Positions 1 to 7,727 of a stretch of 64,000 bases of DNA are shown here, in pieces; positions within the stretch are counted from its first letter, which is position 1, and each line of letters starts with the position of its first letter. Below the pieces are notes generated by a model, which worked only from the letters and a program-made list of their open reading frames with translations, had not been told where the DNA came from and did not search any database. The stretch spans positions 1 to 64,000 of the forward strand of contig NZ_JFKD01000016.1 of assembly GCF_002115725.1 (NCBI RefSeq), in the 5' to 3' direction. The translations under genes and the position numbers were made by a program. The stretch is from Marivita cryptomonadis (GTDB lineage Bacteria > Pseudomonadota > Alphaproteobacteria > Rhodobacterales > Rhodobacteraceae).

Positions 1-187
1 GGGGAGCCTCTATCAGCCGCGCGCCGTGTCCGAGCCGCGCCCGCTGACCGAGGCCGGCAAGACGCCCTACCTGCGCACCGAACGTCAGGTCCTTTGGAGA
101 TTGCCCGACAGTGATGCCGTGCTGTTCACGATCCATACCTTCGTGCTGGCCCGAAACGACGTTCCGGGCGCAACAAAGACGGCTTAG
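1..187 (+). CDS. C-terminal fragment of a heme-dependent oxidative N-demethylase-like (DUF3445) protein
   Basis: The reading frame is open from the window edge (frame starting at base 2) to a TAG at 185-187 and gives about 61 residues. They include the stretch YLRTERQVLWRLPDSDAVLF followed by TIHTFVLA. This ER-Q-x-L-x-RLP pattern followed by a beta strand resembles the C-terminal part of the DUF3445 / heme-dependent oxidative N-demethylase family, which acts on dimethylamine-type substrates. The start and most of the protein lie outside the window, so the assignment rests on one motif only. The stop overlaps the stop of the converging transglycosylase gene by four bases (184-187). Confidence 0.6.
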   Translation, partial: GSLYQPRAVSEPRPLTEAGKTPYLRTERQVLWRLPDSDAVLFTIHTFVLARNDVPGATKTA

Positions 188-999
188 CTGCCTGCGCGCT
201 GCGCGGAATAGACGATGGCGCGCAGGTAGTTGCCGCTATCGTTCCAGACCGACAAGACATTGAAATTCGGCGTGCCTTCGCCGAAGGGTTGACCAGGTTG
301 CCAGCCGTTGCGACGTAGCATGTTGGCGGCTGTGGCCAGCGCATCGTCGGCGTTGTATGGATCGGCTCGGCCGTCGCCGTTGCCGTCGACACGGTATTTC
401 AGCCAGTTCCCGGCGAGAAATTGCATGTGCCCCAACTCACCCGACGGGCCACCCTTGGTGCTCGGTGACAGGATACCGCTGTCCACCATGTCCAGCGCGG
501 CAATCGCGTGCGGCTCGAACCGTGGGTGACGACGGCAATAGGAGGAGAGTGTGACCGCTCCGTCAACAACGGAAGTGCCACCCAGATAGCCGCCCCAGCT
601 GGTTTCCAGCCCCCAGATGGTGGCTAGGATCGATGCGGGAACGCCGTAGTTGCGTTCGATCGACCCAAACGTGTTCGGATTGCGCGCGATTTTGGCGCTG
701 GTCTGATTGATGAAGCTCTGTGCGGTGCTACCCGATCGCTTGGCCAGAAACTTGGCGGGATCACCCTGCAACGTGCCGGTCTGGTTGCCGGGGTTGGATT
801 CAAAGCGCCATGTGATGTCCGATAGCCGGGCGTTCTGCAACGCCGTCAACCCACGTTGGCCGACACCGGCCGCTGCCGCCTGACCAGCAAGCGTTTGCTT
901 GTACTGCGCAAACGCGCCTTTGCTGGTAATACATTCAGCCGAATAGGCAGGAAGAGCTGCGCAAAGCGACAGGCAGGCAGCAACAAGAAAACGACGCAT
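184..999 (-). CDS. Lytic murein transglycosylase, MltB-like, exported
   Basis: This 271-residue protein opens with a signal peptide (MRRFLVAACLSLCAALPAYS, cleavage near AYS-AE). It should cleave the glycan strands of peptidoglycan in the periplasm, leaving 1,6-anhydromuramic acid ends. The segment ATIWGLETSWGGYLG carries the catalytic glutamate in the setting expected for the SLT2/MltB (GH103) family. GHMQFLAGNWLKY, GDGRADPYNADDALATAANML and the C-terminal NFNVLSVWNDSGNYLRAI are also typical of that family. The start at 999 was preferred over an in-frame one 70 codons upstream because it begins the signal peptide and has a GGAG about 10 bases upstream. No lipobox cysteine is visible, so it is probably soluble rather than a lipoprotein. 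Confidence 0.88.
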   Translation of the reverse strand: MRRFLVAACLSLCAALPAYSAECITSKGAFAQYKQTLAGQAAAAGVGQRGLTALQNARLSDITWRFESNPGNQTGTLQGDPAKFLAKRSGSTAQSFINQTSAKIARNPNTFGSIERNYGVPASILATIWGLETSWGGYLGGTSVVDGAVTLSSYCRRHPRFEPHAIAALDMVDSGILSPSTKGGPSGELGHMQFLAGNWLKYRVDGNGDGRADPYNADDALATAANMLRRNGWQPGQPFGEGTPNFNVLSVWNDSGNYLRAIVYSAQRAGS

Positions 1000-1108
1000 C
1001 AACGACACTCCAACACATTTAGTTTGTGGAGACGTTAACAAATGCGGCGTTCTGAGCAAGCGTGAACGCGCGGCCAGATCTCTCGGGCCGCGTGAAACTG
1101 GTGTAAGA

Positions 1109-1870
1109 TCAGAGGATTTGGGGCAGGCTCGGAGCCATACCTGTCTGGGCCAAAACCGCATAGAGACCGGCCACACCCAGCGCCATCGCACCAGATCGGA
1201 CGTCTTCACCGCGCACGAGGTTGTGAACGATCAACGGTATGGCCAGCGGCGCTGCGATCAATGCTGTGGTAAAGGAAATCGCCCAAGCGGACAGGCGCAT
1301 CTGTGCCGATTTCGCCCGTCGCTCTTCCAGTTCCATGCGTTCGATCTCTTCCAGTGTCACACCGTTCATCTGTGCGCGAACAGCGGTCATCATCCAGTTG
1401 TCCATCTGCGTGGCCTTGCGTCTCCGCGTGGACCGCATGCGTGCATTGGCAGAAACCTTGCGCGGTACGATGCGGGCCTTGGCAAAGCCGTCATCGGCAA
1501 TGGTGTCACCGGCGGCAAGGAAATCGGCAACGGCAACAGGGGTTGTGCTTCCGTTCCAGAATACGGTGTGCGCGTCGAAGTCACGGCACAGCTCTGCTGC
1601 GACATTGGCCAAACGTGCGGCAGCGGCGCGCGCTTCGGTTCCGCGGCTTGCCAACATGATCACGCTGCTATTGCCGACCTCGTCGATGGCCAGCGTCAGG
1701 GTGTCCATGTCGTTGACGACCCAGTCGATATAATCGCGCGTGACCGGCTGCCGTTGGAAATCTATGCGCTGATTTTGCAAGGCAGCGTGAATGGCTGGCA
1801 CGACGGATTGGCAGATCGCGTCGCGCGTTTTGTTTGTGACCATGCTGATCACTGTAACATCCGTTGTCAT
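1109..1870 (-). CDS. Conserved hypothetical protein with C-terminal membrane segments
   Basis: A 253-residue protein I do not recognise. The N-terminal half (about residues 1-130) looks like a soluble alpha/beta domain. A basic stretch follows near 135-152 (PRKVSANARMRSTRRRK), then an acidic helix (LEEIERMELEERRAKSAQ). Two hydrophobic segments near 195-250 probably anchor it in the inner membrane. Codon usage matches the neighbouring genes. A long plus-strand frame covers the same bases but has no convincing start and a cysteine/histidine-rich shadow composition. Function unknown; the soluble N-terminus plus membrane C-terminus would suit a membrane-tethered cytoplasmic domain. Confidence 0.7.
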   Translation of the reverse strand: MTTDVTVISMVTNKTRDAICQSVVPAIHAALQNQRIDFQRQPVTRDYIDWVVNDMDTLTLAIDEVGNSSVIMLASRGTEARAAAARLANVAAELCRDFDAHTVFWNGSTTPVAVADFLAAGDTIADDGFAKARIVPRKVSANARMRSTRRRKATQMDNWMMTAVRAQMNGVTLEEIERMELEERRAKSAQMRLSAWAISFTTALIAAPLAIPLIVHNLVRGEDVRSGAMALGVAGLYAVLAQTGMAPSLPQIL

Positions 1871-2027
1871 CCCAGTACCTTTCAGGTTCCGTAGAAGTCT
1901 CCCACGGTCACACTTAAGGCGGAGATTGTGTTCGAAATGCGCAGTGAATCTGGCTCAAATTGGAAATTTGGCCGGTTTCGGGTTTTTCTGAGGGTTTGTT
2001 TGGCAGGGGCGGCTGCGCACTGGAAGT

Positions 2028-2540
2028 CTACTTGCCGTAATGTTGCTTGGCCGTCTCTTGCAGCTTGTCAAAGTTGTAAGCGGTCTTGGCTTGGTCGGCC
2101 AACTCCATTTGCCCCTCGAGGGTGCTGTAGTATTCTGCCTCTTCCTTCGTCACGTTTCCCGTGGTCAGGCGCAGGCCCATCGTGTGAATCGATTTGCGTG
2201 CTTCGCGGATTTCGGGGTCGTCATTGCCGTCGATATACATGGTCTTCAGCATAGAAAAGCCAGTTGCCGTGTCCTGCAATGCGGTGGAGGTACTGGCAAC
2301 GCGGTCTTCGTTCTGGGCAAAATAGATCGTGCCCATCGCGGCACCAATCGGCATCACGACAAGAATAAGAATTCCAAAAAGAATGTATTTTATCAGCGAC
2401 CCCTTTGGACCCTTGTCTCTTGGGCCTTGGGGGCCGTTGCCACTGCCGCCACTTGGCGGAGGAGGCGGGGGCGTTTGGGATGGTTGCGCGCCGTTCTTGG
2501 CATTGAGCCGCGCTATCCGGTCCTGAAAATCGCTACTCAT
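2028..2540 (-). CDS. Hypothetical single-pass membrane protein with proline-rich N-terminus
   Basis: A 170-residue protein. The N-terminus has a short helix (SSDFQDRIARLNAK), then a PPPPPPSGGSGNGPQGP linker, then one strong transmembrane segment (about residues 50-73, LIKYILFGILILVVMPIGAAM) and a roughly 95-residue polar, probably helical C-terminal domain. The start at 2540 has AAGGA 8-12 bases upstream. I do not recognise a named family. The layout (short cytoplasmic helix, flexible linker, single TM, periplasmic helical domain) suggests a scaffold or accessory envelope protein, but no role can be assigned. Confidence 0.72.
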   Translation of the reverse strand: MSSDFQDRIARLNAKNGAQPSQTPPPPPPSGGSGNGPQGPRDKGPKGSLIKYILFGILILVVMPIGAAMGTIYFAQNEDRVASTSTALQDTATGFSMLKTMYIDGNDDPEIREARKSIHTMGLRLTTGNVTKEEAEYYSTLEGQMELADQAKTAYNFDKLQETAKQHYGK

Positions 2541-2690
2541 CGGGGCAATCCTTACGCAAGTTCATCAAATTGATCCGGCCCAAAGGTCGAAACAGATAAC
2601 ATACTCACATCCGGTTTGGGTCAGTCTGCGACCGAAGATGGGCCATTGTTGGGCAATCACCTTCAAGAATTTTCGATGCCGCCGGGCAAG

Positions 2691-2717
2691 AAAAAGGCGC
2701 CCCGAAGGACGCCTTTT
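2691..2717 (-). terminator. Rho-independent terminator of glnB-glnA
   Basis: Read on the minus strand, this is AAAAGGCGTCC, the tetraloop TTCG, then GGGCGCC and a run of five T. The stem is about 11 pairs with a stable UUCG loop. It lies 26 bases beyond the glnA stop codon. Confidence 0.85.
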
Positions 2718-2743
2718 CCAGAAATCCAGTCTGATCGGAAAGA

Positions 2744-4150
2744 TCAGCTGCTGTAGTACATTGCGAATTCCACCGGGTGCGGTGTCATTTCGTAGGACTC
2801 GATCTCTTCCATCTTCAGGTCGATGTAGCCGTCGATCTGGTCTTTGGTGAAAACGTCACCGGCCAGAAGGAACTCGTGATCTGCCTGAAGCTCTGTGATT
2901 GCTTCGCGCAGGCTGCCGCAGACAGTCGGGATGCCGGCCAGCTCTTCTGCGGGCAGGTCATACAGGTTCTTGTCCATGGCTTCGCCCGGATCGATCTTGT
3001 TGGTGATGCCGTCAAGGCCGGCCATCAGCAGCGCCGCAAAGCACAGATAGGGGTTTGCGGTGGGATCGGGGAAACGGGCCTCGACGCGCTTTGCCTTCGG
3101 GCTTTCGGTCCACGGAATACGAACGCAGCCCGAGCGGTTGCGTGCGGAATAGGCGCGCAGAACGGGGGCCTCGTAGCCCGGGACCAGACGCTTGTAGCTG
3201 TTGGTCGACGGGTTGGTGAACGCGTTGAGCGCCTTGGCGTGGGTCAGGATGCCACCGATGAAGTACAGGGCTTCCTGGCTCAAATCGGCATACTTGTCGC
3301 CTGCGAAAATCGGCTTGCCGTCTTTCCAGATCGACATGTTGACATGCATGCCTGAACCGTTGTCGCCTTTAAGCGGCTTCGGCATGAAGGTTGCCGAACG
3401 GCCATAGGACTGGGCCACGTTGTGGATGATGTATTTGAACTTCTGAAGCTCGTCGGCCTGCTTGACCAGCGAGCTGAAGATCAGGCCAAGTTCGTGCTGG
3501 CTGGTCGCCACTTCGTGGTGGTGCTTGTCGACTTTCATGCCGATGCGCTTCATGGTGGTCAGCATCTCGGAACGGATGTCTTGACCGTCGTCCATCGGGT
3601 TCACCGGGAAGTAGCCACCTTTGTAGGTCGGGCGGTGACCAAGGTTGCCCATCTCGAATTCGCTGTCGGTGTTCCAAGCTGCGTGATCGGCATCGACCTC
3701 GTAGGAAACCTTGTTGGGTGCAACCGAGTAACGCACATCGTCGAACAGGAAGAATTCAGCTTCCGGGCCAAAATAGGCGACGTCGCCGACGCCCGAAGAC
3801 TTCAGGTACGCTTCCGCTTTGGCTGCAGTGCCGCGCGGATCGCGGTTATAGGCTTCGCCTGTGTCGGGCTCGACAACGGAGCAATGCACACACACGGTCT
3901 TTTCAGCATAGAACGGGTCGATATACGCGCTCTCAGTGTCGGGCATCAGTTTCATGTCGGAGGCTTCGATGGACTTCCAGCCTGCGATGGACGACCCGTC
4001 GAACATAAAGCCTTCGTCGAGGAAGTCTTCGTCCACTTGGTCGGACATCACTGTTACGTGCTGGAGCTTACCGCGCGGGTCGGTAAACCGGATGTCTACA
4101 TACGCGACATCTTCGTCCTTGATCATCTTGAGAAGCGCTTCAGTGCTCAT
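2744..4150 (-). CDS. glnA: Type I glutamine synthetase
   Basis: A 468-residue dodecameric GSI subunit that makes glutamine from glutamate, ammonia and ATP in the cytoplasm, the main ammonium-assimilating step. The start [20 protein letters not shown] at 4150 has GGGAAGAGAG upstream; an in-frame extension of 66 codons was discarded. Motifs include [28 protein letters not shown] (metal ligand region), [14 protein letters not shown] and [12 protein letters not shown] with NRSGCVRIP. The codon for the tyrosine in NLYDLPAEE falls exactly at residue 397, the adenylylation site of enteric GS, so covalent regulation by GlnE is likely. It follows glnB by 55 bases in one operon. Confidence 0.97.
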   Translation of the reverse strand: MSTEALLKMIKDEDVAYVDIRFTDPRGKLQHVTVMSDQVDEDFLDEGFMFDGSSIAGWKSIEASDMKLMPDTESAYIDPFYAEKTVCVHCSVVEPDTGEAYNRDPRGTAAKAEAYLKSSGVGDVAYFGPEAEFFLFDDVRYSVAPNKVSYEVDADHAAWNTDSEFEMGNLGHRPTYKGGYFPVNPMDDGQDIRSEMLTTMKRIGMKVDKHHHEVATSQHELGLIFSSLVKQADELQKFKYIIHNVAQSYGRSATFMPKPLKGDNGSGMHVNMSIWKDGKPIFAGDKYADLSQEALYFIGGILTHAKALNAFTNPSTNSYKRLVPGYEAPVLRAYSARNRSGCVRIPWTESPKAKRVEARFPDPTANPYLCFAALLMAGLDGITNKIDPGEAMDKNLYDLPAEELAGIPTVCGSLREAITELQADHEFLLAGDVFTKDQIDGYIDLKMEEIESYEMTPHPVEFAMYYSS

Positions 4151-4205
4151 TCTCTCTTCCCTTTCACTGAGTTTGGGTCGTTGTTCGTATAGTCTTGGTG
4201 CAGGA

Positions 4206-4574
<369 letters not shown>

Positions 4575-4669
4575 TCAGACCACTTCTGTTTGAGAGCCAC
4601 AATCAGCTAGGATAAATGTTAGGGCATCGGGCGCAGGGATTGAAATCTGTCGCTCATAAAATATGCAAG

Positions 4670-4688
4670 TTGCACAAAAAACGTGCAA
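4670..4688. promoter_or_regulatory. Candidate NtrC-binding dyad upstream of glnB
   Basis: A perfect inverted repeat TTGCAC-N7-GTGCAA. The enteric NtrC consensus (TGCACCA-N3-TGGTGCA) has the same TGCAC-N7-GTGCA spacing. It lies in the 169-base divergent region between glnB (minus) and nnr (plus), 126 bases from the glnB start and 26 from the nnr start. I found no sigma-54 (-24/-12) element on the glnB side; NtrC is known to act with the housekeeping sigma factor in Rhodobacter. Assignment is by pattern only. Confidence 0.55.
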
Positions 4689-4713
4689 AGTTGAATCATA
4701 GGGAAGATCAGAC

Positions 4714-6354
4714 GTGGCCGAATTGCTCACCTCCGCCCAGATGCGCGCCATTGAGCAAGCCGAAATCGAGTCGGGCACTGTCACAGGGCTGCAGTTGATG
4801 GAGCGCGCCGGGCGTGGCGCTGTCGCGGCTGCTATAGGGAAATGGCCGGAATTCGCGCAAGGCAGTCATCGTGCACTGGTGCTGTGTGGACCGGGAAATA
4901 ACGGTGGCGACGGTTTTGTCATTGCGCGACGGTTGGTCGACCGTGGTTGGAATGTAGACCTATTCCTTTATGGCGTTGCAGCGAAACTGCCACCGGATGC
5001 ACGCGTTAATCATGATCTTTGGGCCAAAAGAGGCGCAGTCAGAGCTTTTGACCTGGCCGCGCTGTGCGATTGTGATCGGCCGGATCTGTTTGTTGACGCA
5101 GTGTTCGGGACTGGACTGACACGCCCCTTACCCAGCGATCTGGCAACCGCTCTTGAGGTGGGCATGATGAGCAACTGGACGCGTGGCCATGGGATTAAGC
5201 GCTTGGCGGCCGATTGTCCGTCGGGTCTGAACCTCGACACCGGGATGGTTCCGGCATCTGAAAGCGATGCGGTGCCAAGGGTCACTTCCGCTGATTTGAC
5301 TGTCGCGTTCCACAGTCTCAAAGCCGGTCACAGGCTGGGACTTGGTCCAACACTCTGTGGTGAGGTGCAGGTGGTGGATATCGGTCTGACTGGGCCGGAT
5401 GCGTCAGAGCGCGCGATGATCGGCACCCCGCCAGACGCAGACCGTGCGCGGCTCGTTGCACCGGAATTTGCACATGGATCGCTACCGCTGCGCATCTGGC
5501 CGGGTGCAATGATCGCCAAGCTGCGGGGGCAGGGGCATAAATACGATTACGGTCACGCGATGGTCTGCGCCGGTGGTCCGGGCCGCGGCGGCGCGGCGCG
5601 CATGGCGGCACGCACGGCATTGCGCAGCGGGGCAGGGCTGGTCACCATGCTCTGCCCGCCAGAGGCGCTGCAGGAAAATGCCTCACATCTGGACGCCATC
5701 ATGCTGCGCGCTTGCGCGACTGCAGAGACCTTCCGCCAAATCTTGGATGATCGAGTGTCTGCGCTTTGCCTTGGCCCTGGGCTTGGCGTCGGGTCCGCGA
5801 CCCGTGACCTCGTTTCTGTGGCACTTGCGCATCGCCCGGGGGATCGTGGATGGCGCGATCCAGCGGTTGTGCTGGATGCAGATGCGCTCACGTCGTTCGA
5901 AAATGACCCTGACGCGCTGTTCGCGCAAACCCACGCGCGGACTGTTCTGACCCCGCATGAAGGCGAGTTTGCGCGTCTCTTTCCCGATTTGGCGCAGTCG
6001 GAACGTGCGAACCTGTCCAAGATCGACGTGGTGCGCCAAGCGGCCGACCAGGCGGGCTGTATCGTTTTGCTCAAAGGTGAGGACACAGTGATTGCACGAC
6101 CCGGTGGCGGCGCCAGCGTGCACAGCGCCAGTGGTGAGCGTGCCGTACCGTGGCTGGCGACCGCTGGGGCAGGGGATGTGCTGGCAGGGTTGATTGCCGG
6201 TTTGGCCGCACCCGAGACCGCGCCGGATCTCTATTGCGTCACCGAAGCGGCAGTTTGGTTGCACTGCGAAGCTGCACGTCAATTCGGCCCCGGTTTGATC
6301 GCCGAAGACCTTCCCGAAATGTTGCCCAAGGTCTTTGCAACACTGGCGCGCTAA
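4714..6354 (+). CDS. nnr: Bifunctional NAD(P)H-hydrate epimerase / ADP-dependent NAD(P)H-hydrate dehydratase
   Basis: A 546-residue fused repair enzyme for damaged NADH/NADPH hydrates. The N-terminal YjeF_N epimerase domain (about residues 1-215) has the signature CGPGNNGGDGFVIARRL and the catalytic region DAVFGTGL. The C-terminal ribokinase-like dehydratase (about 240-540) has LTPHEGEFARLFPD and the anion-hole GAGDVLAGLIAGLAAP. The start is a GTG at 4714 behind AGGGA. A 22-base palindrome begins on the last base of the stop codon. It is transcribed divergently from glnB; the two share a regulatory region, but a functional link is not evident. Confidence 0.95.
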   Translation: MAELLTSAQMRAIEQAEIESGTVTGLQLMERAGRGAVAAAIGKWPEFAQGSHRALVLCGPGNNGGDGFVIARRLVDRGWNVDLFLYGVAAKLPPDARVNHDLWAKRGAVRAFDLAALCDCDRPDLFVDAVFGTGLTRPLPSDLATALEVGMMSNWTRGHGIKRLAADCPSGLNLDTGMVPASESDAVPRVTSADLTVAFHSLKAGHRLGLGPTLCGEVQVVDIGLTGPDASERAMIGTPPDADRARLVAPEFAHGSLPLRIWPGAMIAKLRGQGHKYDYGHAMVCAGGPGRGGAARMAARTALRSGAGLVTMLCPPEALQENASHLDAIMLRACATAETFRQILDDRVSALCLGPGLGVGSATRDLVSVALAHRPGDRGWRDPAVVLDADALTSFENDPDALFAQTHARTVLTPHEGEFARLFPDLAQSERANLSKIDVVRQAADQAGCIVLLKGEDTVIARPGGGASVHSASGERAVPWLATAGAGDVLAGLIAGLAAPETAPDLYCVTEAAVWLHCEAARQFGPGLIAEDLPEMLPKVFATLAR

Positions 6355-6406
6355 GAAACTTCGTACGAAGTTTCTCAGTCATCAGAATTTTCGTACGAAA
6401 ATTCTG
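6354..6406. repeat. Pair of perfect palindromes with TTCGTACGAA core
   Basis: Two perfect inverted repeats lie side by side: 22 bases at 6354-6375 (half-site AGAAACTTCGT) and 24 bases at 6383-6406 (half-site CAGAATTTTCGT), seven bases apart. They sit between the nnr stop and tRNA-Leu. The same core recurs as a pair at 40208-40261 and in degraded form at 21525-21548. There is no T-run, so these are not classical terminators. Confidence 0.9.
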
Positions 6407-6446
6407 CTCGCATCAACCCGAGAGCTTTGCTACTCAGCAGCGCAGT

Positions 6447-6530
6447 GCGGGTGTGGCGGAATTGGTAGACGCACCAGATTTAGGTTCTGGCGCCTTTGGC
6501 GTGGGGGTTCGAGTCCCTTCACCCGCACCA
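6447..6530 (+). tRNA. tRNA-Leu (anticodon UAG)
   Basis: Acceptor arms GCGGGTG (6447-6453) and CACCCGC (6520-6526) pair fully, followed by A and an encoded CCA at 6528-6530. The anticodon stem CCAGA/TCTGG holds the loop TTTAGGT with anticodon TAG at 6481-6483. The T arm reads GGGTTCGAGTCCC. A long variable arm (GCGCCTTTGGCGT region) fits a class II leucine tRNA. It decodes CUA and other CUN codons. Confidence 0.98.
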
Positions 6531-6676
6531 CATTTCTGATCTGATGGCCTCTGTGAAGATTGGCATCGTCACGCAATCTCCGTTGACAGACCAACCCCCT
6601 CGGCGCTAACGCGCGCTCTGACACTGATCATCCGGTGTCGCGTGTCGCCCGTCGCGTGGCCTGTTCGAGCAGGCAA

Positions 6677-7669
6677 ATGAGCGGGCCTTTTGGACAGACG
6701 ATCATGGTGGGTAAGCTGTTTGCGTCCGGTGACCTGCATGCCGACAGGCGTGCCGAATTTGCCGAGACATGGGCGCATCTGGGGGATCTCGATGCGGCGG
6801 TGGATGTCTTGCAGGGAGCGTTGGAACTTGTGCCGACATGGGGAGCGGGATGGTTCCGTCTTGGTGAATACCTTGAACGGGTAGGCGATCTTGATGGCGC
6901 GGCGCAGGCGTGGGGCCGGGCGATCCAAGAGCAGCCGGACGACCCGTTCGGTGCGGTGCTGCGCCGCGACCTGTTGCGCGAACAGCCCTTGAGCGACACC
7001 ATGCCTCCGGCCTTTGTAGAAATGCTGTTCGATCAATACGCGCCTCGTTTTGAGACGTCTTTGCTAGACCATCTCGATTATCAAGGGCCCCAGATCATTG
7101 CCGACGCGCTGGCGCAGCGCACCGAACCTGTGGTGGACCGGGCGCTTGATTTGGGCTGTGGGACCGGCCTGATCGGGCCGGTACTGCGGCCCTACTGCCG
7201 TCACCTGACGGGTGTGGATCTGTCACAGGCCATGCTTGACGAAGCGTTTGCAAAGGCGGTCTACGACAGGCTCGACAAGGCTGACATTCAGGCGATGCCG
7301 ATTCCCGACGAACCCTTTGGCCTCATCGTTGCATCCGATGTGTTCAACTACCTTGGCGCGCTCGAACGCATCATCGGCTGGTGCGCGGCCAGCCTCGCCC
7401 CTGGTGGCATTCTTGTTTTCACCGTGGAGCAGGCCCACGGTCGCGATGTTACGCTGCGCAAGACACAGCGTTTTGCCCATGGGCGCGCCTATGTCAGCGA
7501 CCTGTTGCTAACCGCTGGATTTGCGACAATCGAGAATCGCGATGTGGTGTTGCGCAAGGATCGCGGAGACGATGTGACAGGTCTTTGCATCGTCGCGCAG
7601 TCTGCGACCGTGACCGGCCGACGTCTTGACGACGGTGAGGCGCAGTTCGATGTCGTGGACGCGGATTAG
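6677..7669 (+). CDS. TPR-containing class I SAM-dependent methyltransferase
   Basis: About 330 residues. The N-terminal part has two TPR-like helical pairs (AETWAHLGDLDAAVDVLQGALELVP and FRLGEYLERVGDLDGAAQAW). A Rossmann methyltransferase domain begins near residue 140 with the SAM-binding motif RALDLGCGTGLIGPVL, followed by GVDLSQAML and the post-motif LIVASDVFNYLG. The substrate is unknown; similar TPR-methyltransferase fusions are common in Rhodobacteraceae. The start is uncertain: 6677 (weak GAGCAGG upstream) was chosen over a GTG at 6635 and an ATG at 6704. It converges on the cyclase-like gene. Confidence 0.82.
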   Translation: MSGPFGQTIMVGKLFASGDLHADRRAEFAETWAHLGDLDAAVDVLQGALELVPTWGAGWFRLGEYLERVGDLDGAAQAWGRAIQEQPDDPFGAVLRRDLLREQPLSDTMPPAFVEMLFDQYAPRFETSLLDHLDYQGPQIIADALAQRTEPVVDRALDLGCGTGLIGPVLRPYCRHLTGVDLSQAMLDEAFAKAVYDRLDKADIQAMPIPDEPFGLIVASDVFNYLGALERIIGWCAASLAPGGILVFTVEQAHGRDVTLRKTQRFAHGRAYVSDLLLTAGFATIENRDVVLRKDRGDDVTGLCIVAQSATVTGRRLDDGEAQFDVVDAD

Positions 7670-7727
7670 GCACGTTGGTTCCGGGCAGGGCTCCTGGCTT
7701 TCACATCCAATCTGCACGCCCGAGGTG

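Noticed and set aside
1118..1894. Plus-strand open frame of 258 codons over the 253-residue membrane protein
   Set aside because: Cys/His/Arg-rich with no membrane or domain pattern; the minus-strand frame has helices and a clean start.
6354..6406. Rho-independent terminator for nnr
   Set aside because: The palindromes are perfectly symmetric without a loop or T-run, so they are listed as repeats instead.
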